The position numbers and the translations under genes are program-made. Under the pieces are notes generated by a model. That model worked only from the letters and a program-made list of their open reading frames with translations, searched no databases and had not been told where the DNA came from. Positions 34,413 through 43,009 of a stretch of 64,000 nucleotides of DNA are shown here, in pieces. The DNA is from Pseudomonadota bacterium. Lineage in GTDB: Bacteria; Pseudomonadota; Alphaproteobacteria; Rhodobacterales; Rhodobacteraceae. The stretch is taken from the NCBI GenBank assembly GCA_038533575.1, contig JBCAYL010000001.1:1950226-2014225 (forward strand). Direction: 5' to 3'. Positions within the stretch are counted from its first letter, which is position 1; every line of letters starts with the position of its first letter.

Positions 34413-35444
34413 GTGAAGACGCTAGGCTTCACCTGTCTGAAGGATGACGGCCCCTACCTCGTGGAATGGCTGGCGCATCACCTCGCGGCGGGCTTTGGGA
34501 AGATGCTCGTCCTGACCCACGATTGTACGGATGGCTCAGATGCGCTGATGGATGCGCTCACGGCCGATCCGCGGATCGCCCATGTCCCTTTCGATCGGAC
34601 TTTGGGCAAGGCTGTCCAGTGGCAGGCGCTGGCCCATGCGGCGCGGCACGCGGAGTACCAGTCCGCCGACTGGGCGCTCTTCTTCGATGTGGACGAATTC
34701 CTGTGCCTCGACGGGTCGGCGGACATCGCGGCGCTGATCGAGGCTTTCGGCGGCGATGCCATTGCCCTCCCCTGGCGGCTTTTCGGATCAGGTGGGCAAG
34801 AGACATGGCGCGATGGGCTCACGCCGGAGCGCTTTCTGCGCGGGGCGGCGGAGGATCTGCACTTCCCCCTCGCGCATCTCTTCAAGACGCTGCATCGACC
34901 GGCAGCCTTTCAGAAGCCCGGCGTGCACCGCCCGCGTGGCCGAAAGGGCGAAGCGACCGTCTGGACGGGGCCCGACGGTGCCCCCCTTCCCCGCGGCTTC
35001 GACACGGCGCAGAATGCCATTTCTCTCTACGGGCTCGTACGCGGCAAACGGCAGGCGTGGCTCAACCATTACTCGCTCAGGTCCCGGGATGAGTTCATGG
35101 TCAAACGGAGCCGAGGGCTGCCCAACCACGAGGCGCGCGAGATCGGCGTGACCTATTGGCTGGAGCGCAACTGGAACATGCTGGAGGAGCGCAGCATCGC
35201 GGGGATGCTCCCCGCGACCCGCGCGACCTACGACGCCCTGATGGCGCTTCCGGGGGTGGCGGAGGCCCATAGGGCGTGTCGCGCGGCCCATGACGCGCGG
35301 GCCCGGGCGCTCGCGTCGGACGTGGAGGCGGCGCGCCTTGCCTTCCGACTTAAGCTCGCCGGGGACAGCACGCCGCCCACTGCGGCCGATGCCCGCCAGC
35401 TCATGAAACAGGTGGCGGCAGCGAGGGCCTCCGCGGCTGACTAG
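34413..35444 (+). CDS. Glycosyltransferase family 2-like protein
   Basis: A 343-aa protein from GTG with AAGGAG six bases upstream. The N-terminus FTCLKDDGPYLVEWLAHHL and the metal-binding FDVDEFL (91-97) are typical of the GT2/GT92-like group found in surface-polysaccharide loci. The same module forms the N-terminal half of the protein at 60821-62713. No membrane segment or signal is seen, so it should act in the cytoplasm. Donor and acceptor are unknown. It stands alone, divergent from the exporter gene. Confidence 0.85.
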   Translation: MKTLGFTCLKDDGPYLVEWLAHHLAAGFGKMLVLTHDCTDGSDALMDALTADPRIAHVPFDRTLGKAVQWQALAHAARHAEYQSADWALFFDVDEFLCLDGSADIAALIEAFGGDAIALPWRLFGSGGQETWRDGLTPERFLRGAAEDLHFPLAHLFKTLHRPAAFQKPGVHRPRGRKGEATVWTGPDGAPLPRGFDTAQNAISLYGLVRGKRQAWLNHYSLRSRDEFMVKRSRGLPNHEAREIGVTYWLERNWNMLEERSIAGMLPATRATYDALMALPGVAEAHRACRAAHDARARALASDVEAARLAFRLKLAGDSTPPTAADARQLMKQVAAARASAAD

Positions 35445-35536
35445 GGTCCAGTGGGCCAGTGTGAAAGAAACGCCCGATCAACCTCTCGCCCACAATCGCG
35501 CGCCCCGCTCGCGGCTTTGAGTAAGGGCTGGAAGGC

Positions 35537-36283
35537 TCACGCCTCGGGCGTTGCGCTTCGGCTCGGCTCACCCATGGCCAGCTCGCTACGGCGCTGCTCC
35601 TCCTTGGTGGCTTGGTTCACGGCCATCATCTTGCTGCGTGTGTCGAGGGTCAGCGCCACGTGGACCTGATCGCGCAGTTCGGGGTCCTTGTCGACGAGGG
35701 CACGCAGGGCCGTCCGGCTCATCCGGAAAAGCCGCGTACCCGGGGAGGCGACCACGCGGGCGGTGGCGGGCTCGTCGCTCAGCACGGTGATCTCGCCCAG
35801 CAGGCTCCCGGCCGCCACATGGGCCAGCACGCGGCCCTCGCTCTCTGCGCGGGCCGCGCCGCTCTTGAGATAAAAGAGCGCCGTTGAAGGCGCGCCCTCC
35901 TCGATGAGGACGGTCTCTTCGGCCACGTCCAGCCAATGCCCGGCGTTCAGGAACTGGCGCGCGTTGATGCGCGGCATATGGGCGAGCTTGTCTTGCACGA
36001 AGGCGGCCTCCTCGGGTGAGAACTTGACCGCGCGCGACCTCAGGAAGAGCCGTGTGAGACCAAAGACCGAAATGAGGATCCAGCTCACCTGGATGATGGC
36101 GGAGTAGAGATTGAAATTCGCGAAGAGGGAGACGAGGACGAACGAGGCCGCCGCGAGGTTCATCCAGACATAAGCAAAGCCAGAGCCGCGGATATAGCCG
36201 GCCTGCAGCAAGAAATAGCTGCTGAGGTAAAACGAGACGCCGACCATGCCGGCCAGGGCAAATGCATCGATAAACTGGGTCAT
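35537..36283 (-). CDS. Membrane protein with cyclic-nucleotide-binding domain
   Basis: A 248-aa protein from the ATG at 36283 (in-frame ATGs at 36310 and 36361 are alternatives; no start has a strong ribosome site). Three membrane helices occupy residues about 5-80. A cNMP-binding/Crp-like beta barrel follows: EEGAPSTALFYLKSGAARAE, then AAGSLLGEITVLSDEPATARV. The PBC motif (GE.....P.TARV) is partly conserved. There is no DNA-binding or channel domain. Similar small proteins are often annotated as Popeye- or Crp-like membrane sensors. Role unknown. Confidence 0.85.
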   Translation of the reverse strand: MTQFIDAFALAGMVGVSFYLSSYFLLQAGYIRGSGFAYVWMNLAAASFVLVSLFANFNLYSAIIQVSWILISVFGLTRLFLRSRAVKFSPEEAAFVQDKLAHMPRINARQFLNAGHWLDVAEETVLIEEGAPSTALFYLKSGAARAESEGRVLAHVAAGSLLGEITVLSDEPATARVVASPGTRLFRMSRTALRALVDKDPELRDQVHVALTLDTRSKMMAVNQATKEEQRRSELAMGEPSRSATPEA

Positions 36284-36439
36284 GGCCACATTTCCGATCC
36301 ACCGGAACATACAGGGCGGGGGATCAGGATCATGCGTGGCACCGAGACGGTCATGACGCAATGATAGATGTTGGCGGAGGCAGTTACGGATGAGCCTCGG
36401 GCTGCCCCGTATGCGCCCTCCAGACCGGGCTGTCGCGCG

Positions 36440-37468
36440 CTAGGGCGCGGTGCCGAGGGTCTGACGCAGGCGGATATCGGTCGGAAGCTCCATGCGCTGC
36501 CCCGCCTCGCCCGAGCGTAGCATCTGGATCAGCATCCCGGCGGCGCGGCGGCCCATCTCGCGGTGGGGGACGTGGACCGTGGTGAGCGAGGGCTTGGCCA
36601 GCATTGCGATCTCGATATCGTCGAACCCGGTGATCGATACGTCCTCAGGCACCTTGAGCCCCATCTCGCGCGCGGCGCGCAGGGCGCCGATGGCGAGCAC
36701 GTCGTTGACGCACATCACGACGGTCGTCTCGGGGGCCATGGCCATGACCTCTCGGAAAGCGGTCTCGCCGTTCTCGATGCCGTAAGGGGTTTCCACGGTG
36801 ACGAGCGAGGCAGGATCGAGCCCTGCCTCACCGAGCGCCAGCCGGATGCCCTCCACTCGCCCGCGGGCGCGGTCATTGGTCTCCGTTGGCGCAGTGATGC
36901 AGCCGATGTGACGGTGGCCGCGCGTCAGGACCAAGCGGGCGAGCTCCGCCATCCCCTTCACGTTGTCAAAACCGATGGCCGGGCGCGCTTCTTTCTCGGC
37001 GAAGGACCACGCCACGAGGGCCGGGATCTTCTGCGTATCGAGGAAGCCGTAGAGCTCCGCGCTCCTGTCATAGCCGATCAGGAGGAGCGCATCGGCGCCC
37101 CGCGCCACGAGCGCGCGCACCTGCTCGTCCTCGAGGGTCTGGTTGTAGGCCGAGGAGGCCAAAAGGAGCGTCTTTCCATGGCGGCCGAGCTCTTCCTGAA
37201 AGGCCTGAAGACCGCGCGCGAAGACCGCGTTTTCCATGGTGGGGATCACCGCGCCCACGGTGTTGGTCTGCTTGGCCGCGAGCGCGCGTGCACCGAAATT
37301 GGGGGCATAGCCGAGATCGCGCACCGCCTTGAGGACGCGCTCGCGCGTGTCCGGCACGACCCGGTCCGGCGAGTTCAAGCACCGCGACACCGTGGCCGTG
37401 GAGACACCCGCGCGGGCAGCCACGTCGGCCAGGGTGGGGATTGCGCCGTCTGAGGTCGGCTGTGCCAT
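36440..37468 (-). CDS. LacI-family transcriptional regulator, likely repressor of the DHPS operon
   Basis: A 342-aa regulator from the ATG at 37468 (first residues MAQPTSDGAIPTLADVAARA). The N-terminal helix-turn-helix VAARAGVSTATVSRCLN is typical, followed by the periplasmic-binding-protein-like effector domain (RGHRHIGCITAP, VSITGFDDIEIAMLAKPSL). It is divergent from the TRAP/DHPS operon and separated from it by a LacI-type palindrome at 37567-37582. The effector is predicted to be DHPS or a pathway intermediate; that is inference. Confidence 0.93.
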   Translation of the reverse strand: MAQPTSDGAIPTLADVAARAGVSTATVSRCLNSPDRVVPDTRERVLKAVRDLGYAPNFGARALAAKQTNTVGAVIPTMENAVFARGLQAFQEELGRHGKTLLLASSAYNQTLEDEQVRALVARGADALLLIGYDRSAELYGFLDTQKIPALVAWSFAEKEARPAIGFDNVKGMAELARLVLTRGHRHIGCITAPTETNDRARGRVEGIRLALGEAGLDPASLVTVETPYGIENGETAFREVMAMAPETTVVMCVNDVLAIGALRAAREMGLKVPEDVSITGFDDIEIAMLAKPSLTTVHVPHREMGRRAAGMLIQMLRSGEAGQRMELPTDIRLRQTLGTAP

Positions 37469-37554
37469 GGATCTCTTCGCCTTGTGTCTGCGCGCAGATC
37501 GCGCCGCCTGAGCTATGCACAAAAGGGGCGGGTCGATCACGGGGAATGTTACGC

Positions 37555-37583
37555 TTGCCCGATTTTATGTAAGCGCTTACATT
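37555..37583 (+). promoter_or_regulatory. Promoter of the TRAP/DHPS operon
   Basis: A -35-like TTGCCC (37555-37560) and -10-like TACATT (37578-37583) are separated by exactly 17 bases. The LacI palindrome covers the spacer and most of the -10, so binding would block polymerase. Each hexamer matches the sigma-70 consensus at four of six positions. Confidence 0.5.
37567..37582. promoter_or_regulatory. LacI-family operator
   Basis: ATGTAAGCGCTTACAT is a perfect 16-bp palindrome with the central CG typical of LacI/GalR operators. It lies between the divergent LacI gene and the transporter operon, overlapping the operon promoter. Confidence 0.8.
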
Positions 37584-37622
37584 TGTCACGACTCACCTGA
37601 TACAGGGGGTCCGGGAGGATAC

Positions 37623-37814
37623 ATGCCATACGTGATCGCAGCCGTGCTGGTGCTGGCCTTTGTCGCCAATGTCGCCCTCGGCGCCTTTGGGCCTTCGGCC
37701 CCCGTCGGGATCGTCGCGGAGATGCTGATCCTCTTCGGGGCCGCCATCGCATTTTCCATCGGAATTCTGCGCAGCGAAGCGCGGGAAAAATCAAAACAAG
37801 ACCACACAGAATAA
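37623..37814 (+). CDS. Small two-helix membrane protein at the head of the DHPS operon
   Basis: A 63-aa protein from the ATG at 37623, preceded by GGGAGG. An upstream in-frame start at 37515 would run through the operator and is rejected. Two hydrophobic segments (YVIAAVLVLAFVANVALGAF and IVAEMLILFGAAIAFSIGIL) fill most of it; the tail is basic. Function unknown; its place before the TRAP genes suggests a transporter accessory. Confidence 0.7.
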   Translation: MPYVIAAVLVLAFVANVALGAFGPSAPVGIVAEMLILFGAAIAFSIGILRSEAREKSKQDHTE

Positions 37815-37836
37815 GCGTCCAAAGGGAGGATTTGAC

Positions 37837-38982
37837 ATGGACAAGACCCACAAGGAGCTGGCCTCGGCCGAGCGCCGAAATTTCCTGAAGCTCAGCGGGG
37901 CCGGCGCGTTCACGGCGGCCGTTCTGGCCGGGGCGAGCGGGACGCTATGGTCCAGTGAGGCAGCCGCCCAGACCGCCGCTGAAGAGCGCGACAGAGAGGC
38001 CGCAGCGGACCACGTCATGACGCTGGCGACGGCCTATGTGCTTGGGGCCTCGCGCTCCTACCCGATCATGCAGCTGGACCTCAAGGAGAACATCCAGAAC
38101 ATGACCAACGGCAAGGTCTACGTGAAGCTCGCCCCCGGCGGACAGCTTGGCGCCGGTGGCGCGCTGGCGCAGGCGGTGCAGGGCGGCACGATCCAGTGCG
38201 CGCAGCACTCGCTGTCGAACTTCGCGCCTTTCGCGAGCGTCGTGGACCTCATCAACCTGCCCTACTTCTGCGGCTCCAATCAGCGCTTTACGAACCTGAC
38301 GACGTCGGACGCATGGAAATCCGAGGTTGATCCCAAAATCGCGGCCTCGGGCTTCAAGGCGCTGATGTACATCGTCATCGACCCCCGCGTCGTGGCCGTG
38401 CGGCAGGGCGGGAACGCCATCATCACGCCCGGCGACATGGCGGGCGTGAAGTTCCGCGTGCCGGGCTCCGCGATGCTTCAGCAGTATTATGGCCTCGTGG
38501 GCGCGAACCCGACGCCGGTTGCCTGGGGCGAGACGCCGTCGGCCATCCGCCAGGGCGTGGCCGATGCGCTCGACCCGTCGGTGGGCGCGCTCCATGTCTT
38601 CGGCTTCGGCGAGATCCTCTCTCACGTGACCTTCACGCAGGCCGTGCCGGACAGCCAGGTCTATTCCGTCAACGCGGAGTGGTTCGATTCCATGCCGATG
38701 GACGTGAAGGAAGGCATCGAGTTCGCAGGCGAAGTCACGCAGCAGCAGAACCTCGCCAAGGTGCCGTCGGCGCGTTCCTACGCCATGTCGCAGCTCATCG
38801 CTAACGGCGTGGAATTCCACTCCCTGACCGACGATCAGCTCGCCGAATGGCAGGAGGCGGGCGGCTTCCAGCGTTCCGAATGGGACCAGTTCAAGGTCGA
38901 TCTCGCGGGCTCCATGGAGACCTTCTCCAAGCTCGAGGAAGCGGCCGGTACGGCGAGCCGCTACTACGTCCACGACGCGTAA
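37837..38982 (+). CDS. TRAP transporter substrate-binding protein (DctP family, HpsK/L/M system)
   Basis: A 381-aa periplasmic binding protein. A twin-arginine signal (RRNFLKLSGAGAF) is followed by a cleavage region near SSEAAAQ. The mature protein has the DctP pattern (GKVYVKLAPGGQLGAGGALA, ITPGDMAGVKFRVPGSAML). In the DHPS pathway of Ruegeria pomeroyi a TRAP system HpsKLM imports DHPS; the downstream genes here suggest the same substrate. AAGGGAGG lies upstream of the ATG. A strong hairpin follows the stop. Confidence 0.9.
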   Translation: MDKTHKELASAERRNFLKLSGAGAFTAAVLAGASGTLWSSEAAAQTAAEERDREAAADHVMTLATAYVLGASRSYPIMQLDLKENIQNMTNGKVYVKLAPGGQLGAGGALAQAVQGGTIQCAQHSLSNFAPFASVVDLINLPYFCGSNQRFTNLTTSDAWKSEVDPKIAASGFKALMYIVIDPRVVAVRQGGNAIITPGDMAGVKFRVPGSAMLQQYYGLVGANPTPVAWGETPSAIRQGVADALDPSVGALHVFGFGEILSHVTFTQAVPDSQVYSVNAEWFDSMPMDVKEGIEFAGEVTQQQNLAKVPSARSYAMSQLIANGVEFHSLTDDQLAEWQEAGGFQRSEWDQFKVDLAGSMETFSKLEEAAGTASRYYVHDA

Positions 38983-38989
38983 GCGCCCT

Positions 38990-39020
38990 GCGGGCCGGCG
39001 TGCCCTACGCGCCGGCCCGC
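38990..39020 (+). promoter_or_regulatory. Intercistronic hairpin between TRAP binding-protein and permease genes
   Basis: GCGGGCCGGCG (38990-39000) and CGCCGGCCCGC (39010-39020) form a perfect 11-bp stem with a 9-base loop. No T-run follows. Such structures protect the upstream message and lower permease expression, giving excess binding protein. Confidence 0.7.
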
Positions 39021-39081
39021 ACACCACTCTGCAGACGTCACATTTGCCCGGCCGCGCCTGCGCGGCGGGAGGAAGGCCCCC

Positions 39082-39597
39082 ATGTCCCAGATCTACCGCG
39101 CCATAGATGCCAATGCCGAACGGTGGCTCCTCCTCGTCTTCTACGTGATGCTCGTGGGCACTATGTTCATCGAGGTCGTGCGGCGGGAGGTCTTCGCATA
39201 TTCCTCCATCTGGGGGGAGGAGATCGTGCGGTATTCCTTCATCTACCTCGCCTGGATCGGCGCGGCGGCGGCGGTGAAGGAGCGCGGCCATATCCGCATC
39301 GACGTGGTCATGCATTACCTGCCGCGGACGCTGAAGACGCTGCTCTACATCTTCGGGGACATCGTGATGTTCATCATCGCGCTCATCGCGATCTACTGGT
39401 CGTGGGAGGCGCTGCATGTCTCGTGGAAGTTCCAGTCCGTCACCGATGGCCTGCGCATCGGGCGGTACTTCTTCCTCTTCGCGGTGCCGTTTGGCTTCGC
39501 GCTCGTCGTCTTCCGCCTCGTGCAGGGCTTCCTGCGCGACATCTCTGACCTTCGTAACGGGCGCCCCGTCTACGAAGGCGACAAGCTGTTCGACTAG
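39082..39597 (+). CDS. TRAP transporter small permease (DctQ family)
   Basis: A 171-aa membrane protein with four helices (first: LLLVFYVMLVGTMFIEVV; second around YSFIYLAWIGAAAAV). The motif WGEEIVRYSFIYLAWIGAA with KERGHIRID is typical of DctQ. GGGAGGAAGG precedes the ATG. It lies between the binding protein and the large permease. Confidence 0.92.
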   Translation: MSQIYRAIDANAERWLLLVFYVMLVGTMFIEVVRREVFAYSSIWGEEIVRYSFIYLAWIGAAAAVKERGHIRIDVVMHYLPRTLKTLLYIFGDIVMFIIALIAIYWSWEALHVSWKFQSVTDGLRIGRYFFLFAVPFGFALVVFRLVQGFLRDISDLRNGRPVYEGDKLFD

Positions 39598-39611
39598 GGA
39601 GGGCCGGGACC

Positions 39612-40943
39612 ATGATGTGGCAGCAACTCGGGCAGCAGACCCTCGAACTTGGCTGGGATTTCTACGCCTCCGTCATTCTCTTCGTCGTCCTCGTGGCGCT
39701 GGCCGTGCCGGTCTGGGCTGCCATCGGCTCCGCCACTGTGCTCATGCTCGTCATGTCCGGCGCCTTGCCGCTGAGCCTTGTCGGCGAAAAGCTCTTCTCC
39801 GGCATCGACGCCTTCGCGCTCACGGCCGTGCCGCTTTTCATCCTGACAGGTGACGTGCTCGTCCGAACGGGGCTCAGTCGGAAATTCCTCGACGTGGCCG
39901 AGGCGCTGACCTGCTGGGCCAAGGGAGGTTTCGGCTCGGCCACCGTCCTCGTCTGCGGAATGTTCGCGGCGATCTCGGGCTCTGATGCGGCGGGGGCTGC
40001 TGCCGTGGGCCGCATGACCATCGACCGGCTGGTGGAGAGCGGCTACCCCCGCCCCTATGCCTGCGCACTTGTGGCCGCGGGCGCCTGCACCGGCATCCTG
40101 ATCCCGCCGTCCATTGCCTACATCATCATCGGCCTCGTCCTCGGGATCGCCGTCTCCACGCTCTTTCTCGCGGCGGTCATTCCCGGCCTTCTCATCCTCA
40201 TCTCTATCCTCGTGACGAACGTGGTGATGAACCGGCTGAACCTCTGGGAGGGCGGCGGGATCATGACGGCGGCGGAATGGCGCGCGAACCTCTGGGGGGC
40301 GCTCAAGAGCGGCTGGTACGCCTTCCTCGTCCCCGGCATCATCTTCTACGGCATCTTCTCGGGTCGCCTTACGCCCACCGAAGCGGGCGCCGTCGCCGTC
40401 GTCGTCACCATCGCCATGGGCTTCATGCTGGGCACGCTGAAGCTCAGCGACTTCCCCGCCATGCTCGTCAGCTCGGCCAAGGTGAACGGCGTCATCCTCC
40501 CGATCATCGCGTTTTCCATCCCGCTGGCCGAGGCGCTCGCCATCATAGGCGTACCGCAGGGCTTCGTCGGGGCGCTGACGTCGATGACATCCAACGAATA
40601 CGCCCTCATCGCCATCATGGTGCTGATCCTCGTCGCAGCGGGCTGCGTCATGGAGACGACACCCAACATCGTGATCCTCGCCCCGATCCTCTTCCCGCTC
40701 GCGCAGGAAATCGAGATGAACCAGATCCAGTTCTGCATCATGATGATCACGGCGCTGGGCGTGGGCTTCATCACGCCGCCGCTGGGGCTCAACCTCTTCG
40801 TGGTCTCCGGCATCACGGGGGAGTCGATCCTCAAGATCGCCTACCGCGCCATCCCCTTCGTCTTCTTCATGCTGATCGTGACGCTTATGATCGCTTACAT
40901 TCCCGCCTTCTCCACGTCTCTTCTTCCCGATGTTTATCGATAG
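39612..40943 (+). CDS. TRAP transporter large permease (DctM family)
   Basis: A 443-aa membrane protein with about twelve helices. GMFAAISGSDAAGAAAVGRM, GACTGILIPPSIAYIIIG and LGVGFITPPLGLNLFVVSG are DctM signatures. It is the sodium-coupled pore of the system. It starts 14 bp after dctQ with GGGAGG upstream. Confidence 0.95.
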   Translation: MMWQQLGQQTLELGWDFYASVILFVVLVALAVPVWAAIGSATVLMLVMSGALPLSLVGEKLFSGIDAFALTAVPLFILTGDVLVRTGLSRKFLDVAEALTCWAKGGFGSATVLVCGMFAAISGSDAAGAAAVGRMTIDRLVESGYPRPYACALVAAGACTGILIPPSIAYIIIGLVLGIAVSTLFLAAVIPGLLILISILVTNVVMNRLNLWEGGGIMTAAEWRANLWGALKSGWYAFLVPGIIFYGIFSGRLTPTEAGAVAVVVTIAMGFMLGTLKLSDFPAMLVSSAKVNGVILPIIAFSIPLAEALAIIGVPQGFVGALTSMTSNEYALIAIMVLILVAAGCVMETTPNIVILAPILFPLAQEIEMNQIQFCIMMITALGVGFITPPLGLNLFVVSGITGESILKIAYRAIPFVFFMLIVTLMIAYIPAFSTSLLPDVYR

Positions 40944-40955
40944 GAACCCGACCCC

Positions 40956-42263
40956 ATGACCCGCGAGTATCTGAAGAAAGCCTCCCTCACCGCGCGCAGC
41001 GGCGCCTCGGACGTCAACGAGATCGTGCGCGGCATCCTCAGTGACATCGAGGAGGGCGGCGACGCGAAAGCCATGGAATACGCGGCCAAGTTCGACAAGT
41101 ACGACGGCAACGTTCTCCTGACCGCCGAGGAGATCGAGGCCGCAATCGCGCGCGTGCCCGAGAAGCTGAAGCGCGATATCGAGTTCAGCCATGGCAATGT
41201 GAAGCGCTTCGCGGAGGCACAGAAGGCATCGATGACCGATATCTCGGTCGAGGTGGTGCCGGGCATGGTCGCGGGTCAGAAGATGATCCCGGTGGACGCG
41301 GCGGGCTGCTACGTGCCGGGCGGCCGCTACAGCCACATCGCCTCGGCGATCATGACGGTGACCACGGCGAAGGTGGCGGGCTGCAAGCACATCGTCGCCT
41401 GCTCCCCGCCCCGCCCGGACGTCGGCATCGCGCCTGCGATCGTCTATGCCGCGCATATCTGCGGCGCCGACAAGATCATGGCCATGGGCGGCGTGCAGGG
41501 CGTCGCCGCCATGACCTTCGGCCTCTTCGGGCTGCCCAGGGCCAACATCCTCGTGGGCCCGGGCAACCAGTTCGTGGCCGAAGCGAAGCGCATCCTCTTC
41601 GGGCGCGTGGGCATCGACATGATCGCGGGCCCCACGGACAGCCTCGTTCTCGCCGACAAGACCGCCGACCCGATGGTGGTGGCGACCGACCTCGTGGGTC
41701 AGGCCGAGCACGGCTACAACTCCCCCGTCTGGCTCGTCACAGACGACCGCACGCTGGCTGAAGAGGTGATGCGCCTCGTGCCCGTGCTCATCGATGATCT
41801 GCCCGAGCTCAATCGCGAGAACGCAACGGCGGCGTGGCGCGACTATGCCGAGGTGATCCTCTGCGCTGATCGCGCCGACATGGCCGCGACATCGGACGAA
41901 TACGCACCAGAGCACCTCACCGTCATGGCCGAAGACCTCGACTGGTGGCTCGAAACGCTCACCTGCTACGGCTCGCTCTTCCTCGGGGAGGAAACCACGG
42001 TGGCCTTCGGCGACAAGGCATCGGGCACAAACCACGTACTGCCGACGTCCCGGGCGGCGACCTATACCGGCGGCCTCAGCGTCCACAAATACATGAAGAT
42101 CGTCACCTGGCAGCGCTCGAACGCAGACGCCATGAAGCCCATCGCCGAAGCGACGGCACGGATCTCCCGGCTCGAAGGCATGGAGGCCCATGCGCGCACC
42201 GCCGATATCCGGCTGGCCAAGTTCTTCCCGGGCGAGAATTTCGATCTGACCGCCGAAGACTGA
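40956..42263 (+). CDS. hpsN: Sulfopropanediol 3-dehydrogenase HpsN (histidinol-dehydrogenase-like)
   Basis: A 435-aa enzyme of the histidinol dehydrogenase fold. The zinc-ligand regions DLVGQAEHGYNSP and GDKASGTNHVLPTSR are intact, and AAGCYVPGGRYSHIASAI is a family signature. Known HpsN oxidises (R)-DHPS to (R)-sulfolactate with two NAD. The call of HpsN over HisD rests on neighbours: TRAP genes upstream and SuyAB downstream, with no histidine genes nearby. It follows the permease by 12 bp. Confidence 0.88.
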   Translation: MTREYLKKASLTARSGASDVNEIVRGILSDIEEGGDAKAMEYAAKFDKYDGNVLLTAEEIEAAIARVPEKLKRDIEFSHGNVKRFAEAQKASMTDISVEVVPGMVAGQKMIPVDAAGCYVPGGRYSHIASAIMTVTTAKVAGCKHIVACSPPRPDVGIAPAIVYAAHICGADKIMAMGGVQGVAAMTFGLFGLPRANILVGPGNQFVAEAKRILFGRVGIDMIAGPTDSLVLADKTADPMVVATDLVGQAEHGYNSPVWLVTDDRTLAEEVMRLVPVLIDDLPELNRENATAAWRDYAEVILCADRADMAATSDEYAPEHLTVMAEDLDWWLETLTCYGSLFLGEETTVAFGDKASGTNHVLPTSRAATYTGGLSVHKYMKIVTWQRSNADAMKPIAEATARISRLEGMEAHARTADIRLAKFFPGENFDLTAED

Positions 42264-42265
42264 GC

Positions 42266-43009
42266 ATGTCGTCTGCCCTTCACCCAGACCTCAGCGGCCA
42301 TGTGGCCCTCGTGACGGGGGCAAGCTCCGGCCTCGGGCGCCGCGCGGCGGAGGTACTCGCACGCGCCGGGGCCGCGGTGGTGGGCGTGGCGCGCCGCGCA
42401 GAGGCGCTGGAAGCGGTGGAAGGCGTCTCCGCATTGCCATGGGACCTGTCGGACCGCTCGCGCCTGACCGAGCTTGCCGAGGAAGCCGCTCTGCCGTTCG
42501 GCGCGCCGGACATCGTCGTCCATGCCGCCGGGGTCAACACGCGTGAAGCTGCTGACGACGTCACAGTCCACGGCTGGGACCTCACGCTGGGTCTCAACCT
42601 CGCAGTGCCTTTCTTCCTGTCCCAGCACCTCGCTGGCGCGATGGCGGCGAAGGGGTGGGGCCGCATCGTGACCTTTGCCTCCCTGCAATCCTCCCGCGCC
42701 TTTCCCGGCGGGCTGAGCTATGGTGCCTCCAAGGGCGGCATCGCTCAGCTCACGCGCGCCATGGCCGAAGCCTGGTCAGCGCGCGGGATCAACGTGAATG
42801 CCATCGGGCCAGGTTTCTTCCGGACGGAGCTCACGGCGGCGGTCTTCGACGACCCGGACCGCGCGGCGCGCAATGCGGCGCAAACCTGCATCGGGCGCAA
42901 CGGCGAGCCGGAGGATCTCGACGGGCCGCTGCTCTTCTTCTGCTCGGATGCGTGCCGGTACGTTACCGGGCAGGTGCTCATGGTCGACGGAGGGTTCACC
43001 GCGAAATGA
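42266..43009 (+). CDS. Short-chain dehydrogenase, probable DHPS 2-dehydrogenase (HpsO/HpsP role)
   Basis: A 247-aa SDR. The cofactor motif TGASSGLG is at residues 17-24, and the YGASKGG active-site motif with an upstream Ser is intact. It ends in the usual VTGQVLMVDGGFTAK. In known DHPS operons two dehydrogenases (HpsO and HpsP) interconvert the DHPS enantiomers through a 2-oxo intermediate; this and the next gene occupy that position. Which of the two names applies is not resolved. It starts 2 bp after hpsN. Confidence 0.82.
   Translation: MSSALHPDLSGHVALVTGASSGLGRRAAEVLARAGAAVVGVARRAEALEAVEGVSALPWDLSDRSRLTELAEEAALPFGAPDIVVHAAGVNTREAADDVTVHGWDLTLGLNLAVPFFLSQHLAGAMAAKGWGRIVTFASLQSSRAFPGGLSYGASKGGIAQLTRAMAEAWSARGINVNAIGPGFFRTELTAAVFDDPDRAARNAAQTCIGRNGEPEDLDGPLLFFCSDACRYVTGQVLMVDGGFTAK

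Noticed and set aside
33068-34447. A 459-codon plus-strand frame across the exporter gene
   Set aside because: The opposite strand encodes a clear polytopic membrane protein; this frame is Arg/Asp-rich noise.
39594-42191. An 865-codon minus-strand frame opposite the TRAP permease and hpsN
   Set aside because: Its sequence is His/Asp/Arg-rich low-complexity, a typical shadow of strongly conserved plus-strand genes.
40956-42263. Histidine biosynthesis gene hisD
   Set aside because: The fold is the same, but the neighbours are DHPS transport and sulfolactate cleavage genes and no his genes are near; HpsN fits better.
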